From positions 1 to 64,000 of the forward strand of contig JBCBRH010000013.1 of the NCBI GenBank assembly GCA_039819785.1: a stretch of DNA of 64,000 nt, given 5' to 3'. The translations under genes and the position numbers were made by a program. Positions within the stretch are counted from its first letter, which is position 1; each line of letters begins with the position of its first letter. The notes beneath the pieces are model-generated. The model saw only the letters and a list, made by a program, of their open reading frames with translations, was not told the origin of the DNA and made no database searches. This document shows, one piece after another, positions 55,165 through 64,000 of this stretch. Source of the DNA: JBCBRD01 sp039819785 (GTDB lineage Bacteria > Pseudomonadota > Alphaproteobacteria > Rhizobiales > Hyphomicrobiaceae).

Positions 55165-55987
55165 ACAGGAAACCCCACAAACAACCGAAACAGGTGTTGA
55201 GGCCAAGCCGCCTGCGCAAAGCCTCATCAGACAGCGGTTCGAAGAAGCGTTGCTTGCAGTGATGCTACTCACGCGCATCCCGCTTCCCCCTGTCGATATA
55301 AAAACGCGCGCCAACCTCGCGTCTTCGGTTTGGGCTTTTCCACTGGTCGGCAGCAGCATTGGTTGTGTTGGGGCATTGGCCGTCTGGTTGGCACAGTCAG
55401 CGACGCTGGGTCCGTGGCCAGCGGCTGTCATCGCAATCGGCATCATGATTATGCTCACCGGCGCATTCCACGAAGATGGCTTGGCGGATTTCTGGGATGG
55501 GATCGGTGGGGGGCGGACCAAGTCGAAGAAGCTGGCCATCATGCGCGACAGCCAGATTGGGACATACGGCGTCTTGGCCCTCATACTGGCCGTTGCTTCA
55601 ACAGGTTCGGCCATTGCACAACTGAGTTCCTCGCCCTCTCAACAACCGGTCACAGCAGGTCTCATTCTGGCCGGCAGCCTGTCGCGCGCAGCCATTCTTT
55701 TGCCGCTGCATATCTTGAAACCAGCCAGACAGGATGGCTTGGCTGCCTCCCTGGCCCCGCCGTCCTGGGCCATGACGGCTTTCGTCAGCCTCACCGTGAT
55801 CGCCGTTGGTGGTCTGTTGGTGGACCTGCAGACGTTATTGGTATGTGTTTTGGTTGGGACCATCGGCGCCCTGGGCATCACCGGTCTTGCATCCAGATAC
55901 CTGGGCGGACACACCGGCGACGTTCTCGGCGCTGTCGTCGTAACAACTTTCAGTGCGGTGTTGCTCACTGCGGCGGCATGTTTGTAA
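55154..55987 (+). CDS. cobS: Adenosylcobinamide-GDP ribazoletransferase
   Basis: The CobS membrane enzyme joins adenosylcobinamide-GDP with alpha-ribazole to form cobalamin. The Asp-rich active loop FHEDGLADFWDG and RDSQIGTYG are present, along with several hydrophobic helices. The frame is open from 54971 but lies inside cobT; GTG at 55154 gives a 277-residue product of normal size plus a ~25-residue polar start. It overlaps cobT by 11 bases. Confidence 0.92.
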   Translation: MSPEQETPQTTETGVEAKPPAQSLIRQRFEEALLAVMLLTRIPLPPVDIKTRANLASSVWAFPLVGSSIGCVGALAVWLAQSATLGPWPAAVIAIGIMIMLTGAFHEDGLADFWDGIGGGRTKSKKLAIMRDSQIGTYGVLALILAVASTGSAIAQLSSSPSQQPVTAGLILAGSLSRAAILLPLHILKPARQDGLAASLAPPSWAMTAFVSLTVIAVGGLLVDLQTLLVCVLVGTIGALGITGLASRYLGGHTGDVLGAVVVTTFSAVLLTAAACL

Positions 55988-56041
55988 ACGCAGGATACGG
56001 CGCTCAGTCGCTGGGCTCACGCGAAGGAAATCTGGAACCAG

Positions 56042-56623
56042 ATGACACCAGCACCGCGCATCTTGATGATCCGGCACACGCGGGTCTGCGACAGTCTCAA
56101 AGGCCTATGTTATGGCGCGACAGACGTCGCCCTCTCAAAAGATGCCGACACCGAAATGGACGCGGTCTGCCAAGCCCTCACATCGAAACTGCCTGCCGAC
56201 ATCGAACTTACCGTCGTCCACTCGGGCCTCAGTCGCGCAGCCCGTCTTGCCGAAAAAATTTCAAACACCTTCAAGACACGGGAACCAGCCGTTGATCCGC
56301 GCATCCAAGAGATGAATTTTGGTGAATGGGAACTGAAATCCTGGCAGGGCATTTTCCTGAGTGTCGGGCACCGTATGTCTGACATGATCCACAAGCCCGA
56401 AACGTATGCACCACCGGGCGGTGAAACAGCCCATGCTGTGCGAGATCGTGTTCTGGCTTGGTACAATGACGCGACGGCAAAAACCCCGCCGGGCGTCCTG
56501 ACCATTGCGGTGTCACATGGCGGTCCGATTGCTGCTTTACGAGGCACGCTGGCGGAGCAATCCGCGATGGAATGGCCAAAACTGATCCCGGCCTATGGAG
56601 AAATCATCGACCCGACCCCATAG
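56042..56623 (+). CDS. cobC: Alpha-ribazole phosphatase-like histidine phosphatase
   Basis: The 193-residue histidine phosphatase probably dephosphorylates alpha-ribazole phosphate between CobT and CobS. The catalytic motif is R11-H12-T (RHTRV) rather than the more usual RHG, as in some CobC relatives; the second histidine is in VSHGGPI. The position directly after cobT-cobS supports the role. No other cobalamin genes follow. Confidence 0.85.
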   Translation: MTPAPRILMIRHTRVCDSLKGLCYGATDVALSKDADTEMDAVCQALTSKLPADIELTVVHSGLSRAARLAEKISNTFKTREPAVDPRIQEMNFGEWELKSWQGIFLSVGHRMSDMIHKPETYAPPGGETAHAVRDRVLAWYNDATAKTPPGVLTIAVSHGGPIAALRGTLAEQSAMEWPKLIPAYGEIIDPTP

Positions 56624-56857
56624 TTACAAATCATGGACCAGAGCGCTAAGCGGGACGGTGAAAACCGCGCAGAAAATCAGCACACATTCTTGTGACTTCA
56701 TCAGACTGCCCCAAGACGACCGGTTGAACTTCGGATAATCACAAAAAGCTTCAGTCGATTGGTCAGGACAGCGCCTGCGATCGTTGTGATGTCAGGATGA
56801 TAACGACGCGACTCACAGTTTGGGTGAACAATCCGCGAAAACCCCGCCAGAGGGTGC

Positions 56858-56891
56858 CAGTGCCACGACCTAACCAGTGCCACGGCCTAAT
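56858..56891. repeat. Tandem 17-bp direct repeat upstream of the molybdenum hydroxylase genes
   Basis: CAGTGCCACGACCTAAC (56858-56874) is followed at once by CAGTGCCACGGCCTAAT (56875-56891), 15 of 17 bases identical. It is 60 bases upstream of the iron-sulfur subunit gene and may be an activator site. The rest of the 327-base gap from 56624 shows no gene or terminator I can support. Confidence 0.6.
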
Positions 56892-56950
56892 AAGGCACAC
56901 GTTTCCAAAGACAGAACGCAAATCACAAGCAGAATAAAAGGGGCCTCCCG

Positions 56951-57409
56951 ATGAGCCAGTTTGAACTTCGCGTAAATGGCAAGACGCACACCGTTGATGT
57001 TGACGCCGACAAGCCGCTGCTCTGGGTCCTCCGGGAAGACCTGAAGCTCATTGGTACCAAATTCGGATGTGGCGTGGCCCAGTGTGGCGCATGTACAGTT
57101 CACATTGATGGTCAGCCCCAGAGAACCTGCGTGCTCCCAGTCGAAGCCGCAACCGGTTTTGAAATCACCACCATCGAGGGGCTTTCCGGTAAAGAGGCGG
57201 AGGCCATTCAAGCGGCATGGACCGAGATCGATGTTCCACAATGCGGCTACTGCCAATCGGGTCAGATCATGTCCGCCGTGGCACTCCTCACTGAAACGCC
57301 GAAACCAACCGACGCCGATATCGATGCAGCCATGACCGGCAACATCTGCCGTTGTGCCACCTACGTTAAAATCCGCCAGGGCATCAAAGACGCAAGCCAG
57401 AAGATCTGA
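56951..57409 (+). CDS. iorA: Molybdenum hydroxylase [2Fe-2S] subunit (IorA-like)
   Basis: This 152-residue subunit carries two [2Fe-2S] clusters. Cys40, Cys45, Cys48 and Cys60 form the plant-ferredoxin-type cluster (CGVAQCGAC), and Cys98, Cys101, Cys133 and Cys135 the second (CGYCQSG, CRC). It transfers electrons from the molybdenum site of the following subunit to an outside acceptor. IorA is the named isoquinoline example; the substrate here is unknown. Upstream there is GGGGCC close to the ATG. Confidence 0.9.
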   Translation: MSQFELRVNGKTHTVDVDADKPLLWVLREDLKLIGTKFGCGVAQCGACTVHIDGQPQRTCVLPVEAATGFEITTIEGLSGKEAEAIQAAWTEIDVPQCGYCQSGQIMSAVALLTETPKPTDADIDAAMTGNICRCATYVKIRQGIKDASQKI

Positions 57410-57534
57410 TCTGAGGATTGCAGGCGGCGGATGATCATGGGCCGGAGTGATGTTGCCGACCCACAACGTCCCCAATCCGTAGACCAGCCCCCTGCACTCA
57501 GAATTCCAGCGACACAATCATTCACACTCTTTCC

Positions 57535-59895
57535 ATGACCGACGAGGCGCCCGACATGACAACGCATCTCACCCCACGCAACCCAAAGCTGACCGCCGAA
57601 CACGACGTGGCGACACCTGGCGGCCCCGCCAGCGCAGGCAGCCCGACCATCGCGGACAGTATGGCCGCGGCATTTGCCGCAAAGCACGCAGCCGCACCAA
57701 GCGCCGCCATCCTCGCCAACCCAAACCGCAGAACCGTGTTACAAGGTGCTGCGAGCATCGGCGGCGGTCTGTTGATCGGGCTGCAACTTCCCGGCAAGGC
57801 ACGCGCTGAGTCCGGTGCCGCAGCCGTCATCAAGGGCAACGGCACAGCAGGGACATTCGCGCCCAACGCGTTTGTTCGCATCGCGCCAGACAGCACGGTA
57901 ACGGTCTTGATCAAACACATCGAATTCGGTCAGGGCACATACACTGGTCTATCGACGCTCGTCGCCGATGAACTGGATGCCGACTGGGCGCAGATGCGTG
58001 CAGAACATGCACCTGCCAATGATGCGCTCTACAAGAACTTCGCCTTCGGCCTCCAGGGCACCGGTGGGTCCACCGCGATTGCCAACGCACATGAACAGAT
58101 GCGTAAAGCAGGTGCCGCGGCAAAAGCGATGTTGGTGGAGGCAGCCGCTACTGCCTGGGGCGTTCCAGCTGGCGAAATCACCGTATCTAAAGGCCAGTTG
58201 AAGCATCCAGGAAGTGGCAAGGTCGGTACCTTCGGTGAATTTGCCGACGCCGCCGCTGCGCTGACCCCGCCATCGGACGTGAAGCTGAAAACACCTGACC
58301 AATTCACGTTGATTGGGACAGACGTCCCAAAACTCGACACGAAATCCAAGACCACCGGCACGGCAACCTTTACATTGGATGTCGTTCGCGATGGCATGCT
58401 GACGGTTTTGCTGGCCCGCCCGCCACGCTTTGGCGCAAAACCGAAGTCCGTTGACGACACAGAGGCGCTTAAGGTCAACGGCGTGGTCGACGTTAAAACG
58501 CTGCCGCGTGGCATCGCCGTCTACGCAAAGGACTTCTGGGCGGCCAAGAAAGGCCGCGACGCCCTCGTGATCGAATGGGCCAACGAAGGCACCGAGGCGC
58601 GCTCGTCCGCGCAACTCATTGCAGAATACAGAGAAAAGGCGAAGTCACCCGGCCTCATTGCCCGCAACGATGGCGACGTCGCTGGTACACTGGACAAAGC
58701 CGACCGCAAGGTCGAAGCCGAATATGTCTTCCCCTTCCTCGCCCATGCCCCCATGGAGCCACTCGACTACGTGATTGAGAAATCACAAGACGGTAAGATC
58801 GAGGTCTGGGGCGGTGCGCAATTCCCAACAGCGGACCAAGGTGCCATCGCACAAATCCTTGGCGTCAGGCCAGAAGACGTGACCGTCAACACCATGTTGG
58901 CCGGCGGCAGCTTCGGCCGCAGGGCAACCCCGGTTGCAGACATCGCCAGCGAAGCGGCGACCGCGTTCAAGGCGCGTGGCACCGAACCACTGAAAATAGT
59001 TTGGACACGCGAAGACGACATCCAGAACGGCTACTACCGCCCACTCACGGTCCACCGTTTGGCTGCAAGCCTTGATGGTGATGGGAACATTACTGCTTGG
59101 GACGAAACCATCGCCACGCAATCGATTGTCAAGGGCACGGCCTTTGAAATGATGATGAAGGACGGCATCGACCCGACAACGGTCGAGGGCGCGAAAGACC
59201 TGCCATACAACATCCCGAACACCCGGGTTTCAGTCCACAACATGGAAGCCGGTATTCCTCCGCTCTGGTGGCGCGCCGTCGGCCACACGCACACGGCCTA
59301 TGCAACGGAAGTCTTCCTGGATGAGTTGCTCGAAGCGACCGGCAAAGATCCCGTGCAGGCGCGGCTGGATATGCTGGGTGACAAGCACCCCCGCCTCACT
59401 GGTGTTTTGACAGCAGCAGCCAAGGCAGCCGATTGGGGCTCGCCTATGCCCGAAGGTCGTGCGCGCGGTGTATCCCTCCACAAGTCCTTCAACAGCTATG
59501 TGGCTCAGATCGCCGAGGTGTCTGAAGGTGACGAAGCCGGCATCCCCAAAGTCCATAAGATGTGGTGTGCGATCGACTGCGGGTTGGCCGTCAACCCGAA
59601 TGTCATCAAGGCGCAGATGGAAGGCGGCCTGGGATACGGCCTGGGCCATGCGCTGTATGGTGAGATCAACATCGACAATGGGACGGTGACAGAAGCCAAC
59701 TTCGACAGCTATCGCTCGTTGCGGATCAACGAGATGCCCGACGTTGAAGTCGTCATCGTGCCATCTGACGAGGCCCCAACAGGTGTCGGCGAGCCTGCGA
59801 CCCCGCCTGCACCCGCAGCCGTGGCAAATGCCTGGGCGACGTTGACGGGCAAACGTGTCCGCCAACTGCCCTTCTCGCGCACGGGCGATGCGTAA
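57535..59895 (+). CDS. iorB: Molybdenum hydroxylase large subunit (IorB-like)
   Basis: The 786-residue molybdopterin-binding subunit is of the IorB/aldehyde oxidoreductase type, in which domains are arranged as a duplicate of the xanthine dehydrogenase MoCo subunit. A twin-arginine-like signal NRRTVLQGAASIGGG lies at about residues 64-78, unusually far from the start, so the ATG may be internal. GQGTYTGLSTLVADEL, GGSFGRRATPVADIA and the C-terminal GVGEPATPP (with the catalytic Glu) are seen. It forms the enzyme with the preceding subunit, probably in the periplasm. Confidence 0.88.
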   Translation: MTDEAPDMTTHLTPRNPKLTAEHDVATPGGPASAGSPTIADSMAAAFAAKHAAAPSAAILANPNRRTVLQGAASIGGGLLIGLQLPGKARAESGAAAVIKGNGTAGTFAPNAFVRIAPDSTVTVLIKHIEFGQGTYTGLSTLVADELDADWAQMRAEHAPANDALYKNFAFGLQGTGGSTAIANAHEQMRKAGAAAKAMLVEAAATAWGVPAGEITVSKGQLKHPGSGKVGTFGEFADAAAALTPPSDVKLKTPDQFTLIGTDVPKLDTKSKTTGTATFTLDVVRDGMLTVLLARPPRFGAKPKSVDDTEALKVNGVVDVKTLPRGIAVYAKDFWAAKKGRDALVIEWANEGTEARSSAQLIAEYREKAKSPGLIARNDGDVAGTLDKADRKVEAEYVFPFLAHAPMEPLDYVIEKSQDGKIEVWGGAQFPTADQGAIAQILGVRPEDVTVNTMLAGGSFGRRATPVADIASEAATAFKARGTEPLKIVWTREDDIQNGYYRPLTVHRLAASLDGDGNITAWDETIATQSIVKGTAFEMMMKDGIDPTTVEGAKDLPYNIPNTRVSVHNMEAGIPPLWWRAVGHTHTAYATEVFLDELLEATGKDPVQARLDMLGDKHPRLTGVLTAAAKAADWGSPMPEGRARGVSLHKSFNSYVAQIAEVSEGDEAGIPKVHKMWCAIDCGLAVNPNVIKAQMEGGLGYGLGHALYGEINIDNGTVTEANFDSYRSLRINEMPDVEVVIVPSDEAPTGVGEPATPPAPAAVANAWATLTGKRVRQLPFSRTGDA

Positions 59896-59949
59896 ACGGC
59901 ATCGAAACACGAACGACCGGCGGGCCGGAGGTCATCTCCGTGCCCGTCG

Positions 59950-61221
59950 CTAAATCGCCAGCGTCACGACAACCCGGTTGATCCGTCCGTCAATGCCTGG
60001 TGCGAAGGCCGCCGTCCCGTTGTGCTGGGCTGCGATCTGGCGAACCAGCGCAAGTCCAAGTCCAGAGCCACGCTCCCGTCCGCGAGATGATCCGCGGTGG
60101 AATGGCTCAAACACCCGCTCCGCATCCTCGCTCCCAAGACCCGGACCATGATCGGTGACGCTCAAACGCGCCACTGACGACGATCCCGGAACCCGGTCCA
60201 GCTTAACCTCGATCGGCGCCTTGCCATGTCGTTTGGCGTTTTCCAGCAGGTTGCGGATGAGGCGCCGCAGGAGCTGCGGATCACCACGCATTAACGTGGG
60301 AACACCATCCAGATCGCAGTCGGTGTACCGCGCCGCTTCCTCGGCCACCAGCGCAAGCAGATCGACATCCTCCCGCACATCACTGCGAACACCGGCATCC
60401 AATCGGCTCAGCAGCAAGATCTCCTCGATCATCTCGTCAAGCTCGCCGATATCCTTTTCAAGCTCGCTGCGAACCCGTGGGTTCGTCTCGTCCTGGATCA
60501 GTTCAAGCGCAAGACGAATGCGGGCAAGCGGTGTGCGCAACTCGTGCGAGGCATTGGCAAGCAGCAGTCGATGCGAAGCCACGAGGGTTTCAATCCGTTC
60601 TGCCGAGCTATTGAAACTGTTGGCCAAAGCGGCGATTTCATCGCGCCCTTGCACGTCGACCCGTGCACCCAGATCACCACGCCCAAGCTTCTCGACACCC
60701 GTTTGCAGAGTTTCCAGACGGCGCGTCAGCCCGCGAACCACCGGCCAAGCGCAAAGCCCGACGATGAGAGCCACAACGCCGAGAAAGAAAATCAATCTCA
60801 GCCCCGGTCGGGGTGGGCCGCGCCTGCGCGATTGGGAGACAAGCCAGCGCCCGTCGGGAAGCTGCAAGGCCCAGGCAAATTTCCGCCGCCGAAACATAAA
60901 CCCGCTTTCGTCTTGAAAGCGCGTCGGCGGCAAAACGGACCGGTCGCCGGACTGCACGATCAGCTCGCGCATTTCGTTGAACAGCGCCATGTCGATATCG
61001 AGCTTGCGCGACAGCTGCCGGATCGCATCCTTTTGCTCGGAAAGCGGCGCATCCGGTCCAGGAACAGCAGCCGCGGCAAACTCCGCGGCCACACCGAACG
61101 CTTCAGCTGTCGGTCCCCGGTTCAGCGCAACCCGCCAAGCCACACTCGCCAGCCCCACGACAACGATCAGGATGATGATAATGGTCAGATAGATTTGGTG
61201 GGAGAGCCGCCTGAGGCGCAT
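59950..61221 (-). CDS. Sensor histidine kinase
   Basis: The 423-residue kinase has two transmembrane helices (about residues 11-31 and 140-160) around a ~110-residue periplasmic sensor, then a HAMP linker, HisKA with the phospho-accepting His in ANASHELRTPLARIR, and a HATPase domain (NLLENAKRHG, DHGPGLG, GSGLGLALV). Organisation matches CpxA/EnvZ-type kinases. The response regulator is 75 bases upstream on the same strand. Confidence 0.92.
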   Translation of the reverse strand: MRLRRLSHQIYLTIIIILIVVVGLASVAWRVALNRGPTAEAFGVAAEFAAAAVPGPDAPLSEQKDAIRQLSRKLDIDMALFNEMRELIVQSGDRSVLPPTRFQDESGFMFRRRKFAWALQLPDGRWLVSQSRRRGPPRPGLRLIFFLGVVALIVGLCAWPVVRGLTRRLETLQTGVEKLGRGDLGARVDVQGRDEIAALANSFNSSAERIETLVASHRLLLANASHELRTPLARIRLALELIQDETNPRVRSELEKDIGELDEMIEEILLLSRLDAGVRSDVREDVDLLALVAEEAARYTDCDLDGVPTLMRGDPQLLRRLIRNLLENAKRHGKAPIEVKLDRVPGSSSVARLSVTDHGPGLGSEDAERVFEPFHRGSSRGRERGSGLGLALVRQIAAQHNGTAAFAPGIDGRINRVVVTLAI

Positions 61222-61296
61222 GAACGTCGCTCCTGAAATGACGAAAGCGTTGTGACGGCCATCCAGCCGGTACCGGCGGTAGGCTTATGAAACGTC

Positions 61297-61983
61297 TCAG
61301 TCCTGATTTTTCGCAAACACATATCCAGCGCCGCGCACAGTGATGATGCGCCGTGGGTTCTTCGGATCGTCTTCGATCGCCTGACGAATGCGCGAGATGT
61401 GCACATCAATAGACCGGTCGAATGTTTCGAGGCTGTCTCCACGTACAAGATCCATGATCTGTTCGCGGCTTTGAACACGCCCGGCATGTTCGGCAAGCGC
61501 CAGCAGCAGATCGTATTGATGCCCCGTGATGGCGCACATCTCACCATCCAGCCGCACCGACCGGGCGCCACGATCAATCTCCAGCTTCCCAAATCGAAGG
61601 ACGTCGCTGGGCATGTCATTTGTGGCCCGCCGCAGGATTGCATTGAGGCGGGCGAGAAGCTCACGCGGTTCGAACGGTTTGGGCAGGTAATCATCCGCGC
61701 CAAGTTCGAGGCCGACAATCCGGTCCATGGCGTCGCCGCGCGCGGTCAGCATCAACACCGGCGTGTTGTCGGTCGCGCGAACCTTGCGGCAGATATCCAG
61801 TCCGTCCATGTCCGGCAGCATGAGATCGAGGATCAGCGCGTCGACCGGGTGGCGCTCGCGATAGGCAAGCCCTTCAGCGCCGGTCATCGCATGGTGAACG
61901 CGAAATCCAGCGCTTTCTAGGTATTCACGCACCATCGCGCCAAGGCGTTCATCGTCTTCAATCAGAAGAATATCTTTAGACAC
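61297..61983 (-). CDS. OmpR-family response regulator
   Basis: The 228-residue regulator has a receiver domain with DD near the start (LLIEDDERLG), phospho-acceptor Asp in LILDLMLPDMDG, and Lys in LPKPFEPRELLARL, plus a winged-helix DNA-binding domain (LLLALAEHAGRVQSREQIMD, DVHISRIRQAIEDDP). The GTG at 61983 with GAGGGG six bases upstream is preferred over the upstream frame. It pairs with the kinase downstream and probably controls the Spy/CpxP-like gene before it. Confidence 0.92.
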   Translation of the reverse strand: MSKDILLIEDDERLGAMVREYLESAGFRVHHAMTGAEGLAYRERHPVDALILDLMLPDMDGLDICRKVRATDNTPVLMLTARGDAMDRIVGLELGADDYLPKPFEPRELLARLNAILRRATNDMPSDVLRFGKLEIDRGARSVRLDGEMCAITGHQYDLLLALAEHAGRVQSREQIMDLVRGDSLETFDRSIDVHISRIRQAIEDDPKNPRRIITVRGAGYVFAKNQD

Positions 61984-62127
61984 CAACGCCCCTCGATCGG
62001 TTGAAAGACACATGAATTGGCGCGGCCACCGACAAAGTAAACCGCGCCAGTATTTCCGCATCCAGGTTATAGAGCGCGGCCTGGATGCCATTTCAAGTCA
62101 GCGCAACTCAAGTCAGCGCACCGCTGA

Positions 62128-62754
62128 TCAGTCCCGCGGTCCACGCCACCAGCTGCGCAGTTCCCGCCACGATTTCACACGCTCGCCAAGGTCTGCGCGT
62201 TGCTCGGGCGTCATGGTTTCAGCCGCATCAGCCAGCGCCGTTGTCATGCGCTTGGTCGCCTCCTCGGCTTTTGCCATTTGGGCAGCCCGCAGGGTTTCCA
62301 GCTTGGCCCGGTCGACTGTATCAGATGTGAGGATATCGATGGCTTGCTGCCTTGCCGTCTTCATGTCCCGGCGAAGCGGGTAGACATCCTTAACCACCTC
62401 AGCCGCGATGGTTCTGAACTTTTCAGTTTGTTCAGGCGTGGCATCGACGGCGGCCGCCAGATGCCGGGCCATTCTGATCGCCCGCCGTTCAGCACGCTCC
62501 TCGCTCATGCCACCGCGTCCGAAAAAGCCGCCACCGAAATGCGCCTTGTGATGGGCTCCCGGCCCACCGAAGTGATGCCCGCCGCCAAATCCACCGAATC
62601 CATGCGCATGAAGTGTCGCCTGACCGATGCCAACGGCGGCGAGGCCTGCGACACCGAGCAGTCCGCCGATGAGAAGGAGGCGTCTGCGGCGTTTTTTCGG
62701 TGGCGCTTTGGCTGGTTCGTTGTTTGGTGTGGGGGTGTCTGTGGTCTCGTTCAT
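62128..62754 (-). CDS. Spy/CpxP-like periplasmic protein (His/Gly-rich)
   Basis: This 208-residue protein has an N-terminal Lys/Arg-rich stretch then one hydrophobic segment (LLLIGGLLGVAGLAAVGIG), so it is exported or anchored with its C-terminus outside. A His/Gly/Phe-rich section (about 50-78) suggests metal binding. The rest is helical with two LTxxQ-like sites (DATPEQTEKF and MTPEQRADLG), as in the Spy/CpxP/ZraP family. Start ATG at 62754 has GGAGA upstream. It precedes an OmpR-type regulator and kinase, like CpxP before CpxRA. Confidence 0.8.
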   Translation of the reverse strand: MNETTDTPTPNNEPAKAPPKKRRRRLLLIGGLLGVAGLAAVGIGQATLHAHGFGGFGGGHHFGGPGAHHKAHFGGGFFGRGGMSEERAERRAIRMARHLAAAVDATPEQTEKFRTIAAEVVKDVYPLRRDMKTARQQAIDILTSDTVDRAKLETLRAAQMAKAEEATKRMTTALADAAETMTPEQRADLGERVKSWRELRSWWRGPRD

Positions 62755-63125
62755 CGTGTTCTCCGTTAAATACAAGCTAGAACAAGTGACCCGGATCTGC
62801 GTTTGTCGTTGCATGTTCGGGCCGTTGATGACGCCACATTCACCAAAGCGCGTTTCACGGTCATCTCCGCGCTGTAAAGTTTTGTAAACCGAATAAGGCA
62901 GCCGTCGCGAACGGACATGACGGCCAGGCCCACAACAGGGGTGCATTCTTGTCCACGGGCGGTTTCTGTGGGCCGTTACCGCGTGTAGCTCCTACCTGCT
63001 CCAGTCCTTGTCTGTGGCCCGTGACCGGGACGAGATGCCTTCACGCGATGCCTTGAACTGGCGAGCAAACTTGACACACTGGGTGCACTGCCAGACCGCC
63101 CTGTAACCGGATCAAAGAGGTCTCA

Positions 63126-63812
63126 ATGGCCATTGCCATTATCGCAATATTGATCTTCGTCGCCCTCGCTTTCCTGCCCTCCTTCTGGGTGCGCCGGGTG
63201 ATCGAGACACACGGCGGACACCGGGCGGATTTTCCCGGCACCGGCGGCGAATTCGCGCGCCATCTGCTCGATGAGATGAAGCTGACAAACGTCGCGGTCG
63301 AAGAAACCAACATGGGCGACCACTACGACCCGCAGGCCAAGACCGTTCGGCTGCTCCCGCAGCACTACACCGGCAAATCGCTATCGGCCGTGGTCATCGC
63401 AGCCCACGAAGTCGGCCATGCCATGCAGGATGCAACGCAATACCCGCCCTTGAGCGCCCGCTCCCGCATGGCGAAGATGTCAGGAACAATTCAGTCGGTG
63501 GGTATGGTGGTCATGCTGGCGGCACCCGTAATGGTGTTATTGACGAAAAGCCCCGCTATGGCGTTGTTGAATGTTGCAGGCGGCGTGATGATCATGGGCT
63601 TCACGGTGCTCATTCATGCCGTGACCTTGCCAGTCGAATTCGACGCGAGCTTCAAGCGCGCCCTGCCGGTCCTCAAGGCTGGCAACTACATCTCAGAACA
63701 CGACATGAAAAACGCCCGGCAGATTCTATGGGCTGCGGCTCTGACATATGTAGCGGCAGCCGGCATGAGCCTGATCGATATCGCGCGATGGATCAGGTTC
63801 CTCCGCTTCTGA
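63126..63812 (+). CDS. YugP-type membrane zinc metallopeptidase
   Basis: This 228-residue protein of the YugP (DUF2268-like neutral zinc) family has an N-terminal membrane helix (IAIIAILIFVALAFLP), the zinc motif HEVGH at 94-98, and two hydrophobic helices around residues 125-165. The LPVEFDASFKRAL segment and the second acidic region near the C-terminus are typical. It probably degrades or processes membrane proteins. The substrate is unknown. Confidence 0.88.
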   Translation: MAIAIIAILIFVALAFLPSFWVRRVIETHGGHRADFPGTGGEFARHLLDEMKLTNVAVEETNMGDHYDPQAKTVRLLPQHYTGKSLSAVVIAAHEVGHAMQDATQYPPLSARSRMAKMSGTIQSVGMVVMLAAPVMVLLTKSPAMALLNVAGGVMIMGFTVLIHAVTLPVEFDASFKRALPVLKAGNYISEHDMKNARQILWAAALTYVAAAGMSLIDIARWIRFLRF

Positions 63813-63881
63813 CCCGTAGCACCTAACGGCCGCCAGCCAATATAGCGCGGCGGAAACATCGCCGGTTCCAAAGGATGCCCC

Positions 63882-64000
63882 GTGCGCTTCTTCTATCCCG
63901 ACACCCCGCCGCTCCCATTGCCGCCCGGCCATCGTTTTCCAGCACACAAGTACCAGTTGCTCCTCGAACATGTTCGTAGCGGCAGCCTCATCGGGCCAGC
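63882..64000 (+). CDS. Histone deacetylase-family protein, N-terminal fragment
   Basis: The first 39 codons, from GTG at 63882 with AAGGA six bases upstream, encode RFFYPDTPPLPLPPGHRFPAHKYQ-type sequence (PGHRFPAHKYQLL), the start seen in bacterial acetoin utilisation deacetylase/AcuC-like proteins. It lies 69 bases after the metallopeptidase. The gene continues outside the window, so the active site is not visible. Confidence 0.75.
   Translation, partial: MRFFYPDTPPLPLPPGHRFPAHKYQLLLEHVRSGSLIGP

Noticed and set aside
55330..56295. 321-codon plus-strand frame
   Set aside because: It is in another frame over cobS and cobC, both of which have clear family motifs; its own translation is Arg/Gly/His-rich with no recognisable domain.
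1..64000. CRISPR arrays, tRNA and rRNA genes, insertion sequences with transposase
   Set aside because: No regularly spaced repeat series, no cloverleaf with a conserved T-loop, and no transposase motif were recognised on reading the window; weak or divergent tRNAs could be missed by eye.

Overview
The window looks like a chromosomal segment of an alphaproteobacterium, probably of or near the Hyphomicrobiales/Parvibaculales. Base composition is moderately GC-rich. It carries a NasS/NasT nitrate system with a double-ATPase NrtC, an IorA/IorB-type molybdenum hydroxylase, a DUF2793 phage-tail protein, and a nested palindromic intergenic repeat of a kind I associate with this group. The taxon is an inference from gene content; no rRNA or tRNA gene was seen.

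Bases 1-16723 form a surface-polysaccharide locus. It opens with the 3' end of a capsule-export ATPase (KpsT-like), preceded by a near-perfect inverted copy of its own sequence. Then come a short-chain dehydrogenase, an acyltransferase-fold protein, a glycosyltransferase with a small Cys-rich partner, an unrecognised 434-residue protein, and the export proteins KpsE-like and KpsM-like. A two-gene phage-tail-type cassette follows, then two related sulfotransferases, a TPR-glycosyltransferase fusion, and GDP-L-fucose synthesis (fcl, gmd). About 1 kb without a convincing gene follows.

Bases 17749-36287 hold NamZ and then a complete nitrate-assimilation region: nasT, nasS, an RNA leader with two ANTAR-type hexaloop hairpins and an intrinsic terminator, nrtA, nrtB, a fused nrtC, an FAD oxidoreductase, a siroheme nitrite reductase, a flavoprotein reductase, nitrate reductase nasA, and modABC for molybdate. 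The logic is coherent: nitrate sensing by NasS frees NasT, which binds the leader and relieves termination, so that uptake, both reductases and (by proximity) molybdate supply are coordinated.

Bases 36540-45088 are a second polysaccharide block: rfbC, rfbB and rfbA (no rfbD seen), a KdsD-type arabinose-5-phosphate isomerase, and on the other strand a glycosyltransferase, an O-antigen ligase/polymerase-like membrane protein and an undecaprenyl-phosphate sugar transferase.

Bases 45392-64000 are mixed: a small secreted protein, a methyltransferase, a regulator with a periplasmic-binding-like domain facing an OPT transporter, an SDR, another small secreted protein, a CbiX-like chelatase, a TetR regulator with a clear operator, a 1-kb A/T-rich gene desert, cobT-cobS-cobC, a two-subunit molybdenum hydroxylase, a two-component system with a Spy/CpxP-like periplasmic protein, a YugP-type membrane metallopeptidase and the start of a histone-deacetylase-family gene.
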